Shown: positions 36,105-43,931, counted from the stretch's first letter. The stretch: 61,326 nucleotides of DNA from Bradyrhizobium uaiense (GCF_010811875.1 NZ_VKHP01000018.1:1-61326), one strand, 5' to 3'. Numbers and translations: made by a program. The notes: generated by a model not told the origin, from the sequence alone.

Positions 36105-36176
36105 TAGCGATGTCAGATGCTCTTGTTCCGCTCAAGCCCCGACAAACACGCGAGGCTTGTTCCGCGTGAGAAAAAC

Positions 36177-36384
36177 TTGGTTACCCATCGGGGAGAAATC
36201 ATCCTGCTACGCGCCAATAGAGTAGGCGTTTTGGAAGTGCCCATTCTACGCGGGTTTTCGCAATTGCTGCTCCTCGCGCGTCGCGGATATGCTTGCTTGT
36301 TACCCGTGAGAGAAGCTCATGAACTTTATTTTTCTTCCGCGAATGTGAAGATGTGCAAAGTGAGTTGTTACCGCGTTGCTACCG
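36177..36384 (+). repeat. TTGTTACC-type motif, four copies in the int-rep intergenic region
   Basis: TTGGTTACCC (36177), TTGTTACCC (36297), TTGTTACCG (36365) and TTGCTACCG (36376) lie in one AT-richer region without a convincing gene. Two further copies are at 34808 and 34825. Spacing is irregular except the last pair (11 bp). They could be operator sites of an element-encoded regulator or replication iterons. Confidence 0.35.
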
Positions 36385-36502
36385 CAATAATGACACGCTA
36401 CACCATGCACGCCGATTGATCGCGGGTGCTCCTCTCGCGGTCTATTGGTTCGGTGATGGTGTTGTGTTGCTTACGCACCTTCTTCGCTTGGCTCTGAAGG
36501 AT

Positions 36503-36535
36503 CGGCCCGCGGCACCTGTCACGGGCCGGTTTTCG
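36503..36535 (+). terminator. Intrinsic terminator upstream of xis
   Basis: CGGCCCG (36503-36509) pairs with CGGGCCG (36522-36528), followed by GTTTTCGTTT. Its orientation would stop plus-strand transcripts coming from the control region before they enter xis and int. Confidence 0.6.
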
Positions 36536-36657
36536 TTTCAGGCGTGCATCACGTCCTGATAGTTCTTGCCGTTTGCGCGCATTTCGTATTGTTTGCGACC
36601 GTCCAAAAGCGCTCTGCACTCGCACGATCCCGGCAAATGCCGGGCGGAGGCAATGCC

Positions 36658-37050
36658 ATGGACCAATCTCGGCAGAGCGACGTCTCAAAGGCGGCAGGAC
36701 GCGCTCCCGCAACCGGCGCCGGAGCGTCATCCGACTGCCTGTTGACGCCTCACGAAGCCGCCTGCAAGCTCAACATCACGGTGGATCAACTCAACGCATT
36801 CGCCCAGGACGGTGAAATCGCCTACATCAACGTCGGGCGCGGTAAAAAGCGACCGCGAAGACGATACGCTGAAGAGGACATCCAAGAGTTTCTTGAGCGA
36901 CGCCGGAGGAGGGAAGTACCGTGTCAGTCTATCGCGACAAGCGCTCGCCGTACTACCAATTCGATTTCCAGCACGAAGGTCGTCGGTTTCATGGCAGCAC
37001 GAAGTGCACGACGCGACGCGATGCAGAAAAATTCGAAGCTGCAGAGCTAG
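36658..37050 (+). CDS. xis: Excisionase-type helix-turn-helix protein
   Basis: A 130-residue protein from ATG 36658 (GGCGGAGG upstream). The MerR/excisionase-like helix-turn-helix is in LTPHEAACKLNITVDQLNAF, followed by INVGRGKKRPRRRYAEEDI and EFLERRRRRE. The C-terminal 43 residues (PCQSIATSARRTTNSISS and on) are encoded within the first 130 nt of int in another frame. I recall similar RRTT-SISS tails on xis proteins before integrases in related bacteria, so the overlap is probably genuine. It would bind arm sites and steer int toward excision. A hairpin at 36629-36644 could mask its ribosome site. Confidence 0.7.
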   Translation: MDQSRQSDVSKAAGRAPATGAGASSDCLLTPHEAACKLNITVDQLNAFAQDGEIAYINVGRGKKRPRRRYAEEDIQEFLERRRRREVPCQSIATSARRTTNSISSTKVVGFMAARSARRDAMQKNSKLQS

Positions 37051-38054
37051 AGAAGGCCAAAGCGCTGGTAAAGGCGACGCGACGCTCCAAGGCGTCGCTG
37101 GCTATCGATGACGTAGCCGACAGGCTCTGGAACCACAGCGCTCAATACGACGCGGACCCGAAGGCCACCGAGACGAATCTGGCGCGCCTGATCGAATACT
37201 TCGGGCCATCGAAACCCCTAACCCAGATCGACAACCAGGCCGCCAGGGAGATGGTGGCGTGGCGGCGAGGGCATCGCGTTAAGCGGCGCGGCAAGCGGAC
37301 CAAGGAAGAAGAACAGGCCCTGCCGCTGGTCTCGAATGCCACCGTGAACCGGTCAGCGACGAAGGTACTTCAACGGCTCTTCACGTTGGCCAAGGCCGAG
37401 CGCGCTGAATTCCCGGCCGAGCCGGATTGGGATGAACTGTTGCTGCCCGAACCGGAGGAGCGTGTCCGCGAACTACAGGACCACGAGGGCGACGCGTTAG
37501 ACGATGCGATGCGCTCTGACTATGAGCCGTTCTTTGACTTCGTCCGGGCCAGCGGCATGCGAATGAAGGAATGTGTGACCCTTCGCTGGACCGAGGTCAA
37601 CTTTGGCGCCAAGCAGATCGTCAGGCTCGGTAAGGGTGGCCGGCGGGTGGTATTCCCAATCACACCGGCCGTGCGTGAGATCCTGTTCCCGCTGCAAGGC
37701 CAACACCCTGAATTCGTGTTCACTTACGTCGCTGTCTACGGCAACAAGAAAACGCAGATCGTGCGCGGCCAGCGCTACCGGATAACATATAACGGGGCCA
37801 AGTCCGCTTGGCAGACGCTCCGCAGGCGGGCCAAGGTGACGGACTTCCGATTCCACGACTTCCGACACGACTTCGGTACCAAGCTGCTGAGGAACAGCAG
37901 AAACCTCAAGCTGGTGCAGAAGGCGCTGAACCACCGGGACATAAAGAGCACCCTGCGCTACGCTCATGTTCTGGATGAGGACGTTGCTGCTGCCGTCGAG
38001 GAGCTTGCGAAGTCCCGGAAAAAGTCCCGGAGCGATGTCAAGAAGGTGAGCTAA
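36921..38054 (+). CDS. int: Tyrosine recombinase (integrase)
   Basis: A 377-residue site-specific recombinase, starting at GTG 36921. Residues 1-30 form the short arm-binding strand region (SVYRDKRSPYYQFDFQHEGRRFHGSTKC). A SAM-like core-binding domain follows at about 60-165, and the catalytic domain holds Arg214 (SGMRMKE), Lys238 (GKGG), His312 and Arg315 (HDFRHDFGTKL), His338 (LNHRD) and nucleophile Tyr347 (RYAHV); all residues are present. The gene points to attR, 39 nt past its stop. The last codons (KSRKKSRS) contain the right arm-type repeat. It overlaps xis by 130 nt. It should act on the 11-bp core in comEC. Confidence 0.93.
   Translation: MSVYRDKRSPYYQFDFQHEGRRFHGSTKCTTRRDAEKFEAAELEKAKALVKATRRSKASLAIDDVADRLWNHSAQYDADPKATETNLARLIEYFGPSKPLTQIDNQAAREMVAWRRGHRVKRRGKRTKEEEQALPLVSNATVNRSATKVLQRLFTLAKAERAEFPAEPDWDELLLPEPEERVRELQDHEGDALDDAMRSDYEPFFDFVRASGMRMKECVTLRWTEVNFGAKQIVRLGKGGRRVVFPITPAVREILFPLQGQHPEFVFTYVAVYGNKKTQIVRGQRYRITYNGAKSAWQTLRRRAKVTDFRFHDFRHDFGTKLLRNSRNLKLVQKALNHRDIKSTLRYAHVLDEDVAAAVEELAKSRKKSRSDVKKVS
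38011..38031 (+). repeat. Right arm-type repeat, inside the end of int
   Basis: Two GTCCCGGA octamers separated by AAAA, preceded by A; 20 of 21 bases match the unit at 21232-21252, in direct orientation. It encodes the KSRKKSR tail of the integrase and lies 61 bp from the right core. Confidence 0.55.
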
Positions 38055-38092
38055 GGCTCTGATATCGCGCTGAAAGTGCTAACTGGCGTCGA

Positions 38093-38103
38093 AGCTTCCA
38101 GAT
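38093..38103 (+). repeat. attR core, 11-bp direct repeat
   Basis: Exact copy of AGCTTCCAGAT at 21082-21092. The comEC frame resumes here as Ser-Phe-Gln-Met. It is 39 nt after the integrase stop. Confidence 0.8.
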
Positions 38104-39170
38104 GTCGTTTGCCGCAACGCTCGGCCTCGTGGCGCTGGTGCAGATCGGGCTGCCGAACCTGCTGGCGTCGCCGGATCATTCGGCGACCGCGCGCGTTGCG
38201 CTGTGGGGCGGGCGTGAGCTCACGATGCTGATGCTGGCCTCGCTGGTGGCGGGGCTCGCGACGACGCCCTATGCCGCATTCCATTTCCACCGCGTGACGC
38301 CGTACGGGCTGCTCGCGAACCTCGCGGCGATGCCGGTGGTGTCCGCGATCGTGATGCCGGCCGGTATGCTCGGGCTCCTCGCCATGCCGTTCGGGTTCGA
38401 CGGCGTGTTCTGGGCGATCATGGGCTTTGGCATCGACTGGATGATCCTGGTGACGCAATGGGTCGCTGCGCTGCCCGGTGCGGTCGGCCGTATGGCGGCG
38501 TTCGGGATCGGGCCTCTGATCGTTGCAAGTGCGGGCCTCGTCCTGCTCGGCCTGTTGCGCACGCCGCTGCGCTGGTCGGGCAGCGCTGCTGCTGGTGGTG
38601 GCTTCGGTCTGGGCGCTGCTTGTGCCGCAGCCGGACGTGCTGGTCTCCGCCGACGGCCGCAACGTCGCGGTGCGTGGCGGCGATGGGCGGCTGCATCTGA
38701 TGCACAGCGCCAAGGACGCCTTTCTCGTCAAGGAATGGCTGGCGGCGGATGCCGATGCGCGGAGCGCGGCCGATGCATCCCTCGGCGAGGGCGTCTCCTG
38801 TGATCCGAGCGGCTGCGTGACCCAGAGCTCGAACGGCGGCTTCGTCGCGCTGGCCGTGCGCCCTGAGGCGCTGGCTGACGATTGCGAGCGTGCGGCACTG
38901 ATCGTGACGGCCCGGCCGCCGCCGCCGCGGGGCTGCGCGGCCTCGGTGATCGATGCCGAGCGGTTGCGACGCCACGGTGCTCTGGTGCTGCGCAGGACAC
39001 GTGACAGCTACGCCATCGATGCGGTCAAGCCCGGCGGGATCGACCGGCCGTGGTCGCCTGCGGTTCCCGGCGACAGTGACAGCGAGACAACGTTGCGTGG
39101 ACCCGCCACCACGCCGCGGCCCGCCGTCGATGCGACCCCGGCCGAGACGGATTTGCAGGGCGAAGATTAG
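38093..39170 (+). pseudogene. comEC: comEC, 3' part, also frameshifted
   Basis: It resumes the Competence domain with SFQMSFAATLGLVALVQIG and several membrane helices (LAGLATTPYAAFHF-like and onward), up to about LLRTPLRWSG near 38580. There the frame shifts: the continuing homologous frame (ALLLVVASVWALLVPQPDVLVS and DGRLHLMHSAKDAFLVKEWL) is one base further, running to TAG 39170. One extra base around GGGCAGCGC (38580-38587) would explain it. So the distal part is broken independently of the insertion. The stop overlaps the convergent gene at 39167 by 4 nt. Confidence 0.85.
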
Positions 39171-39394
39171 CCGTGGTCCGGCGAGGGGCCGGCCGGCAGT
39201 TCGAACAGGCCGAGATGGTACTCGTCGGAATCGGGGCCGGCGTCGGGCTTCTTGACGAGGGTAAAGCAAGCCTCGGGAAACTGCTCCCAGACCTTCAGGT
39301 CGTCAGCCGTCACCGTCAGCCAACCGAACCGGAACATATAGCGGCCCGGTTCCGTGACGCGTCCAGCTTTTTGCCAAGTGACCTTATCGACCAC
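39167..39394 (-). CDS. Conserved hypothetical protein, 75 residues
   Basis: Starts at GTG 39394 with GGAGG 9 nt upstream; a longer frame from 39520 adds unconserved sequence. The product VDKVTWQKAGRVTEPGRYMF, then FGWLTVTADDLKVWEQFPEA, is a small protein that I recall as widespread and unnamed in bradyrhizobia. No catalytic motif is visible. It converges with comEC, with a 4-nt overlap of stop codons. Confidence 0.7.
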   Translation of the reverse strand: MVDKVTWQKAGRVTEPGRYMFRFGWLTVTADDLKVWEQFPEACFTLVKKPDAGPDSDEYHLGLFELPAGPSPDHG

Positions 39395-39538
39395 CGCGCA
39401 CGTCCTCCGTGCACGATGATGCTCCAAGGCGGCCGCCGACGCAAATCTCCTGCGGCGCCCCGGAACCGGATGTCCGGGGTCGCTCCAAATCGTTAGGTCA
39501 TCCGCCGCTGAATGGCGCATTCCGCGGCGACGATGCGC

Positions 39539-39967
39539 TCAACCCAAAAACAGCGTTGCGAACGCGGAGGGGCGCCGCTCCACAACCTTCGGCTTCTGCT
39601 CGACCGGCGGATGCAGTGCCGGCAATTGCAGCACGCTGACGCGCTGTCCCTCGACGAGCTGGGTCACCAGCACGTGGCTGCCGTCGGGGAATTCGACCGC
39701 GTCATGATGGCGATCGGGAACGTCGGGTTCGACTTCGTTGAACACGCCGACGCGGAAATTCATCGTCTTGGTCCAGATCCAGCGGCTGTCGTAGCGAACG
39801 TTCTCGGCGAAAGCGAGTTCGGTGCCCGGCAGCATGCAGACCGCGACCGTGGGATCGTTCTCCGAAGCAAAGCCGCGGGTCGACGTGCCGCGGAAAGTCG
39901 TCGTGATCAGCGTCTCTCCGACGATGGCGGGGCGCGATGCCACGGCGTGCAGACTATAGTCACACAT
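39539..39967 (-). CDS. Conserved hypothetical protein, 142 residues
   Basis: Starts at ATG 39967 with GAGGAG upstream, giving MCDYSLHAVASRPAIVGETL; ATG 39982 would add five residues. The conserved centre TRGFASENDPTVAVCMLPGT and ELAFAENVRYD is followed by a part with many His and Asp (PDRHHDAVEFPDG), perhaps metal-binding. The family is known to me only as hypothetical in rhizobia. The 145 nt to the next gene on its strand (39395-39538) hold nothing notable. Confidence 0.7.
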   Translation of the reverse strand: MCDYSLHAVASRPAIVGETLITTTFRGTSTRGFASENDPTVAVCMLPGTELAFAENVRYDSRWIWTKTMNFRVGVFNEVEPDVPDRHHDAVEFPDGSHVLVTQLVEGQRVSVLQLPALHPPVEQKPKVVERRPSAFATLFLG

Positions 39968-40208
39968 CGGATGGCTCCTCATTTCGAGGTAGCGACCCGT
40001 GCCTCTCCTTGAGGCATAGGGCCTCTACCAGAGTGGACGATAGCGAACGAGCGTCTGCTCGTTTCTGGGCGATTGTACGACTGGCCCGAGTTCGCCTCAA
40101 TCACAAACACGCGACACTGCGTGAGAGTTATCGGAGCGCATCGGGCTGGCCGCATGCCGCACTATCTTCCAAGGAACGATCCGATGTGTCGCTCGTTCCT
40201 CTCAGCCC

Positions 40209-40913
40209 TCAGTATTTGCGATAAAGGCCGATCAGCTTGCCCTGGATGCGGACCCGGTTCGGCGGCAGGATGCGCACTTCATAGGCGGTATTGGCAGGCT
40301 CCAGTGCGATCGATGCGCCGCGGCGGCGGAAGCGCTTCAGGGTGGCTTCCTCCTCGTCGATCAGCGCCACCACGATGTCGCCGGTGTTGGCAACGTCGTT
40401 GCGCTGGATCAGCGCCATGTCGCCGTCGAGGATGCCGGCATCGACCATCGAGTCGCCGCGCACTTCCAGCGCATAATGTTCGCCGGAGCCGAGCATGTCG
40501 GGCGGCACGCTGATGGTGTGGCTGCGGGTCTGCAGCGCCTCGATCGGCGTACCGGCGGCGATTCGGCCCATCACTGGGACCGCGACCGGACGGTTGCCGT
40601 CGTCCTCGGCGATCGGCGGCGTGCTGGTCCGCTTGCCGAGGGTGCCTTCGATGACGCTCGGCGTGAAGCCGCGACGGCCGTTGCCGGCGCCGGCCGAGAG
40701 TTCGGGCAGCTTGATGACTTCGATGGCGCGGGCGCGGTTGGGCAGGCGGCGGATGAAGCCGCGCTCCTCCAGCGCAGTGATCAGGCGGTGGATACCGGAC
40801 TTCGAGCGCAGGTCGAGCGCATCCTTCATCTCGTCGAAGGAGGGCGGCACGCCGGCCTCTTTCAGACGTTCATTGATGAAACGCAGAAGTTCGTACTGTT
40901 TGCGCGTGAGCAT
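40209..40913 (-). CDS. lexA: SOS repressor LexA
   Basis: Represses SOS genes and cleaves itself when RecA is activated. The winged-helix DNA-binding domain is residues 1-70 ([36 protein letters not shown]). The cleavage site is Ala120-Gly121 ([11 protein letters not shown]). The catalytic dyad is Ser155 (GDSMVDAG) and Lys193 (EATLKRF). The length, 234 residues, is typical of alphaproteobacteria, with the longer linker. A LexA box lies at 41080-41094, indicating autoregulation. The gene has a 166-nt leader containing a GGCCTGCAGGCC palindrome near 40968. Confidence 0.97.
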   Translation of the reverse strand: MLTRKQYELLRFINERLKEAGVPPSFDEMKDALDLRSKSGIHRLITALEERGFIRRLPNRARAIEVIKLPELSAGAGNGRRGFTPSVIEGTLGKRTSTPPIAEDDGNRPVAVPVMGRIAAGTPIEALQTRSHTISVPPDMLGSGEHYALEVRGDSMVDAGILDGDMALIQRNDVANTGDIVVALIDEEEATLKRFRRRGASIALEPANTAYEVRILPPNRVRIQGKLIGLYRKY

Positions 40914-41079
40914 CTCGAGTATTCCCCCGGTTGATAGCGTCGTTCGATTCCGAGACTCTTCAGGTGGGGCCTGCAGGCCGGGCCTGACCTCAGGAGCATG
41001 GCGCTCGTTGCACTGCTCCCTGGCGGCCTCCCGATTGTAGACACCAGTACTCGAAACAAATCATGAACGGACACTATAT

Positions 41080-41094
41080 GTTCGATATGTGTTC
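41080..41094 (-). promoter_or_regulatory. LexA box upstream of lexA
   Basis: GTTC-GATATGT-GTTC on the plus strand, that is GAAC-N7-GAAC on the lexA strand, matches the direct-repeat SOS box of alphaproteobacteria. It is 167 bp before the lexA start and 63 bp from the final codons of moeA, so it belongs to lexA. Confidence 0.8.
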
Positions 41095-41156
41095 CGCAAC
41101 CACTTAATTTCCGGTGAACGGGTTCTGCAACGCGCAATCGGTGGGCCGCGAAAGCC

Positions 41157-42368
41157 TCACTCAGGCAGCGTCAGGATCTCGCATTCGCTGCCTTTGACGG
41201 CAGCAGGCGCAAACGGCGGACGCACGAGAAGTGCCCGTGCCGCAGCGAGATTCCCGAGCAGTGAACTATCCTGTTGCGTCACCGGCGTTGCGATCAGCGT
41301 GCCGTCCTCGCGCTCCTCGAGACGCGCGCGCAGATAGTCCTCGCGCTGGTCGTTGGCGGCGAGGTCGCGGCCGAGCAGAGCGGTCGCGCGGACATGATGG
41401 ATCGTCTTTCGGCCGCTCAGCGCCCGAATCAACGGCACCAGAAACAGGAAGGCGCAGACGTAGGAGGACACCGGATTGCCGGGCAGGCCGATCACCCGCA
41501 TCGCACCGAGACGGCCGTGCATCATCGGCTTGCCGGGCCGCATCGCGATCCGCCAGAACGCCATGTCGACGCCCTCGGCCTCCAGCGACTGCTTGACCAG
41601 ATCGTGGTCGCCGACCGACGCCCCGCCTGTCGTGATCAGGACATCGGCGCCGGTCTCGCGCGCCCGGCGGATGCCGGCGGTGGTTGCTTGCACGGTGTCG
41701 GCGGCAATCCCGAGATCGACGGTCTCGGCGCCTTCGGCGCGGGCCAGCGCCCGCAGCGCATAGCCGTTGGAATAGACGATCTGGCCGGGGCCTGGCTGTG
41801 CGCCCGGCATCACCAGCTCGTCGCCGGTTGCGAGCACCGCAACCTTCGGGCGGCGGCGGACGGCGAGTTCCGGATAGTTCATGGCGGCCGCCAGCGACAG
41901 CGCGCGGTCAGAGAGGCGGCTGCCGGCTGCGAGGAGCACGTCGCCCTCGCGGAAATCGACGCCGGCGGTGCGGATGTGCCGTCCGGCGGTTGCGACCTCG
42001 GTGATCGCGATGTGGTCGCCGTCGATCCTGGTATCTTCCTGGATGATGACGGCGTCGGCCCCTTTGGGGATCACGCCGCCGGTGAAGATCCGCACCGCTT
42101 CGCCGGCACCGACCGTCCGCTCGAACGGGCGGCCGGCGGCGACTTCGCCGATCACCTTGAGCCGGGCCGAGAGGTCAGCGGCGTCGGCGGCACGCACGGC
42201 GTAGCCATCCATCGCCGACATCGGCTGCGGCGGCTGGGTGCGCAGCGCCGCGAGGTCGCGCGCCAGGGTGCGGTGGTAGGCGGCATCGAGCACGACCTTC
42301 TCCTCCGGCAGCGGTTCGGCGCCGGCGAGGACGGCGGACAGGGCATCGGCAACCGGCATCAGGGCCAC
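41157..42368 (-). CDS. moeA: Molybdopterin molybdenumtransferase MoeA
   Basis: Inserts molybdate into adenylylated molybdopterin, the last general step of Mo cofactor synthesis, in the cytoplasm. It has the four-domain layout: N-terminal part ALMPVADALSAVLAGAEPLP, AMDGYAVRAADAADLSARL, TGGVIPKGADAVIIQEDT, then the MoaB-like domain with TGDELV and ITTGGASVGDHDLVK, and PGKPMMHGRLG. I prefer GTG 42368 with GGGAG upstream; the frame is open to ATG 42398. About 403 residues is normal. moaC is 13 kb away here, though the two are adjacent in relatives as I recall. Confidence 0.95.
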   Translation of the reverse strand: MALMPVADALSAVLAGAEPLPEEKVVLDAAYHRTLARDLAALRTQPPQPMSAMDGYAVRAADAADLSARLKVIGEVAAGRPFERTVGAGEAVRIFTGGVIPKGADAVIIQEDTRIDGDHIAITEVATAGRHIRTAGVDFREGDVLLAAGSRLSDRALSLAAAMNYPELAVRRRPKVAVLATGDELVMPGAQPGPGQIVYSNGYALRALARAEGAETVDLGIAADTVQATTAGIRRARETGADVLITTGGASVGDHDLVKQSLEAEGVDMAFWRIAMRPGKPMMHGRLGAMRVIGLPGNPVSSYVCAFLFLVPLIRALSGRKTIHHVRATALLGRDLAANDQREDYLRARLEEREDGTLIATPVTQQDSSLLGNLAAARALLVRPPFAPAAVKGSECEILTLPE

Positions 42369-42394
42369 GCTCAGAACTCCCAAGATTCCAATGT

Positions 42395-43021
42395 TCAAAT
42401 CCCAAGTGCGGTCAAAGCCCTTGCCACGTCATCCGTCGATGTCACGTGGATGGCATGAAGGCCGCGCGCCCGCGCGCCTTCGATATTGGCGGTCAGGTCG
42501 TCGAAGAACAGGATCCGCGACGCCGGCACGCCGATGGCTTCTACCACATGATCGTAGGCCGCGGCGTCGGGTTTCCGATGGCCGATGGTCGAGGACAGGA
42601 ACACGGTCCGGAAATGGCCGAGCAGCTCGGCATGGATGACCGAGAAATGCGCGACATGGGCCGGGTTGGTGTTGGAGAAGGCGTAGAGCGGCATCCGCTT
42701 CGCCGCGGTCGCGAGCAGGGGGGCGATGCCCGGCATCTCGCCGGTGAAGATCGCGTTCCAGCCTTCGAGGAACTGCGCATCGGTGAGGTCGATGTCGAGC
42801 GTTCGGCGCAGGTTATCGAAGAACGCCGCGTCGTCAATCCGGCCGATCTCATGATGTTTGAAGCTGTCGTCGACGACGAAGCGGCCGGCGAGCTCGGCCG
42901 GCGCACAGCCGGCATGCTGCGCCCAGTGCGCCATCACCTTGTCGAAGTCGATGTCGAGGACGACGCGGCCGATATCGAACAGCAGCACGTCGACGGAATC
43001 GGGAGAGAGGTGCGAGGTCAT
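42395..43021 (-). CDS. HAD-superfamily phosphatase, YihX-like
   Basis: A 208-residue HAD hydrolase from ATG 43021. Motif I reads LLFDIGRVVLDIDFDKVMAH, very close to the YihX type (DLGNVIVDIDF) in which the second Asp of the usual DxD is Gly. A helical cap follows (about 20-80), then the motif II region LYAFSNTNPAHV, a Lys motif (GHRKPDAAAY) and motif IV ILFFDDLTANI. YihX removes phosphate from alpha-D-glucose 1-phosphate; the same substrate is possible but not shown. It ends 26 nt before the moeA GTG and could be co-transcribed with it. Confidence 0.82.
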   Translation of the reverse strand: MTSHLSPDSVDVLLFDIGRVVLDIDFDKVMAHWAQHAGCAPAELAGRFVVDDSFKHHEIGRIDDAAFFDNLRRTLDIDLTDAQFLEGWNAIFTGEMPGIAPLLATAAKRMPLYAFSNTNPAHVAHFSVIHAELLGHFRTVFLSSTIGHRKPDAAAYDHVVEAIGVPASRILFFDDLTANIEGARARGLHAIHVTSTDDVARALTALGI

Positions 43022-43123
43022 TGCGTGAAACGATGTACGAAAATTGCGGGCGCGCGGCAACGTCCTCGATTTCGGTGACGGGTGTGTGGATGGCATTTGC
43101 GTTCGTCATCCCGCGTACACTAC

Positions 43124-43249
43124 CGTCGCCCCGGCGAAGGCCGGGATCCATAAGCACAGGGTTGTGTCGTCGAAAACAGGCTGTGGCCCCAGCGTCGCGC
43201 AACAATTCACATTCGTGGTAGTAGGTCCCGGCCTTCGCCGGGACGACGG
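43124..43249. repeat. Inverted pair of CCCGGCGAAGGCCGGG-type repeats
   Basis: Two copies of a palindromic repeat, CGCCCCGGCGAAGGCCGGGA (43127-43146) and TCCCGGCCTTCGCCGGGACG (43226-43245), face each other 80 bp apart. Such CCCGGCGAAGGCCGGG units are scattered through rhizobial genomes (from memory). They may form a large hairpin downstream of nothing obvious. Confidence 0.6.
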
Positions 43250-43345
43250 CGAATGTGCGGCTCCGCTGGCGCGCCACACCTCCGCATTCTCGCGACATGA
43301 TTTGCCCGAGTCTTGCTTTTCGTCTCGCCGCCCTGAAATCAGAGG

Positions 43346-43454
43346 GCGCAGGGAAAGCCGGGTGCCGATCGCACCCATGGGCCCCGAGCAAAGGGTAGAA
43401 AGCTCGGGGGTAGGACCACAGGTGTAACCGGAAACAACCCGGCTTTCCCTGCGC
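43346..43454. repeat. 109-bp structured repeat with 17-bp closing stem
   Basis: GCGCAGGGAAAGCCGGG (43346-43362) and its perfect complement (43438-43454) enclose two smaller hairpins: GGGTGC/GCACCC (43360-43375) and CCGAGC/GCTCGG (43384-43408). The whole folds as a multi-branch element. I recall GCGCAGGGAA...TTCCCTGCGC modules as interspersed repeats in Bradyrhizobium. It could be a mobile non-coding repeat or encode a structured RNA. Confidence 0.55.
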
Positions 43455-43823
43455 GATGGGTTACGGCTTATACGTGCTCTCCCCGGCGAGACTGGGCTTT
43501 GTTGTCACCGTCTTCGCAACGCGCATTGCGCAATCGGAAAAGACACCTACCACTAGGGCGTCAGGCCTGCACGATTTCGCCGTCCGCATCATGCGCATTC
43601 GTCGACTGCGCAATCAGCGTCCACCGCATCTCGACCCGCGTTCGTGACGATCGCGAAACGCCCCTCGATCGGGCGAGACGGGGAATTCATACACCGAGTT
43701 ATTACACTTCGGATAAAGCGAAATATTTTTGCTGCGGAGGCTTGCGCCGTCGGGCAAGTCAGATGTATGGGCCTTACGGGTGTTTGGTGCGTGAAGCGAC
43801 TTGCTGCTTGCCGGGCAGACCTC

Positions 43824-43931
43824 TCATATCCTGGAAAGCGCCAGGCCGAGGTAGGCGATGAGCGCGCCGGTGCTGAGGATGACGACGACGAGCGCCTGCT
43901 CTGAACGTGCCTGCAAGGTTTTTCGGCTCAC
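43824..43931 (-). CDS. Possible 35-residue single-span membrane protein
   Basis: GTG 43931 with GGAG 10 nt upstream encodes a short basic N-terminus (VSRKTLQARSEQ) and one membrane helix (ALVVVILSTGALIAYLGLAL), ending SRI. The charge pattern fits an N-in small membrane protein. There is no family evidence and the surroundings are repeat-rich, so this stays a weak candidate. Confidence 0.3.
   Translation of the reverse strand: MSRKTLQARSEQALVVVILSTGALIAYLGLALSRI

Larger units (their letters stand above)
36105..36657. other. Control region between the replication gene and xis
   Basis: A stretch of about 550 nt with lower GC than its surroundings. It contains the TTGTTACC motifs and a T-tailed hairpin at 36503-36535. 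It also holds a CCCGGC-AAAT-GCCGGG hairpin at 36629-36644 directly before the xis ribosome site. Open frames in it (for example 36117-36419) have no ribosome site or family features. I see no repressor gene here. Confidence 0.5.
21093..38103. mobile_element. 17.0-kb integrated phage-like element in comEC with SIR2 defence cargo
   Basis: Bounded by 11-bp core repeats and carrying its own xis and int at the right end, oriented toward attR. The minus-strand block 26739-35946 encodes replication-like and tail-related phage proteins. The plus-strand left arm carries an exported small protein and a 1273-residue SIR2 protein. No large terminase, portal, capsid, tail tube or lysis gene is visible, so it is not a complete prophage; it is a remnant, a satellite, or a tail-derived element. 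Two almost identical 21-bp repeats near both ends (21232 and 38011) fit recombinase arm sites. Base composition of the SIR2 gene and of 36100-36600 is visibly less GC-rich than the flanking chromosome. Confidence 0.88.

Noticed and set aside
35947..36135. N-terminal extension of the replication-like protein
   Set aside because: This stretch holds two hairpins and a T-tailed terminator and gives non-conserved residues; GTG 35946 with a ribosome site fits better.
36117..36419. 100-codon frame in the element control region, possible repressor
   Set aside because: No ribosome site, no helix-turn-helix pattern, and it overlaps several TTGTTACC motifs.
42391..42405. GTTCAAATCCC resembling a tRNA T-loop
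   Set aside because: No matching acceptor, D or anticodon arms around it; it lies in the moeA leader and the end of the HAD gene.
41274..42458. 394-codon open frame opposite moeA
   Set aside because: Shadow of moeA; no ribosome site and no recognisable protein pattern.
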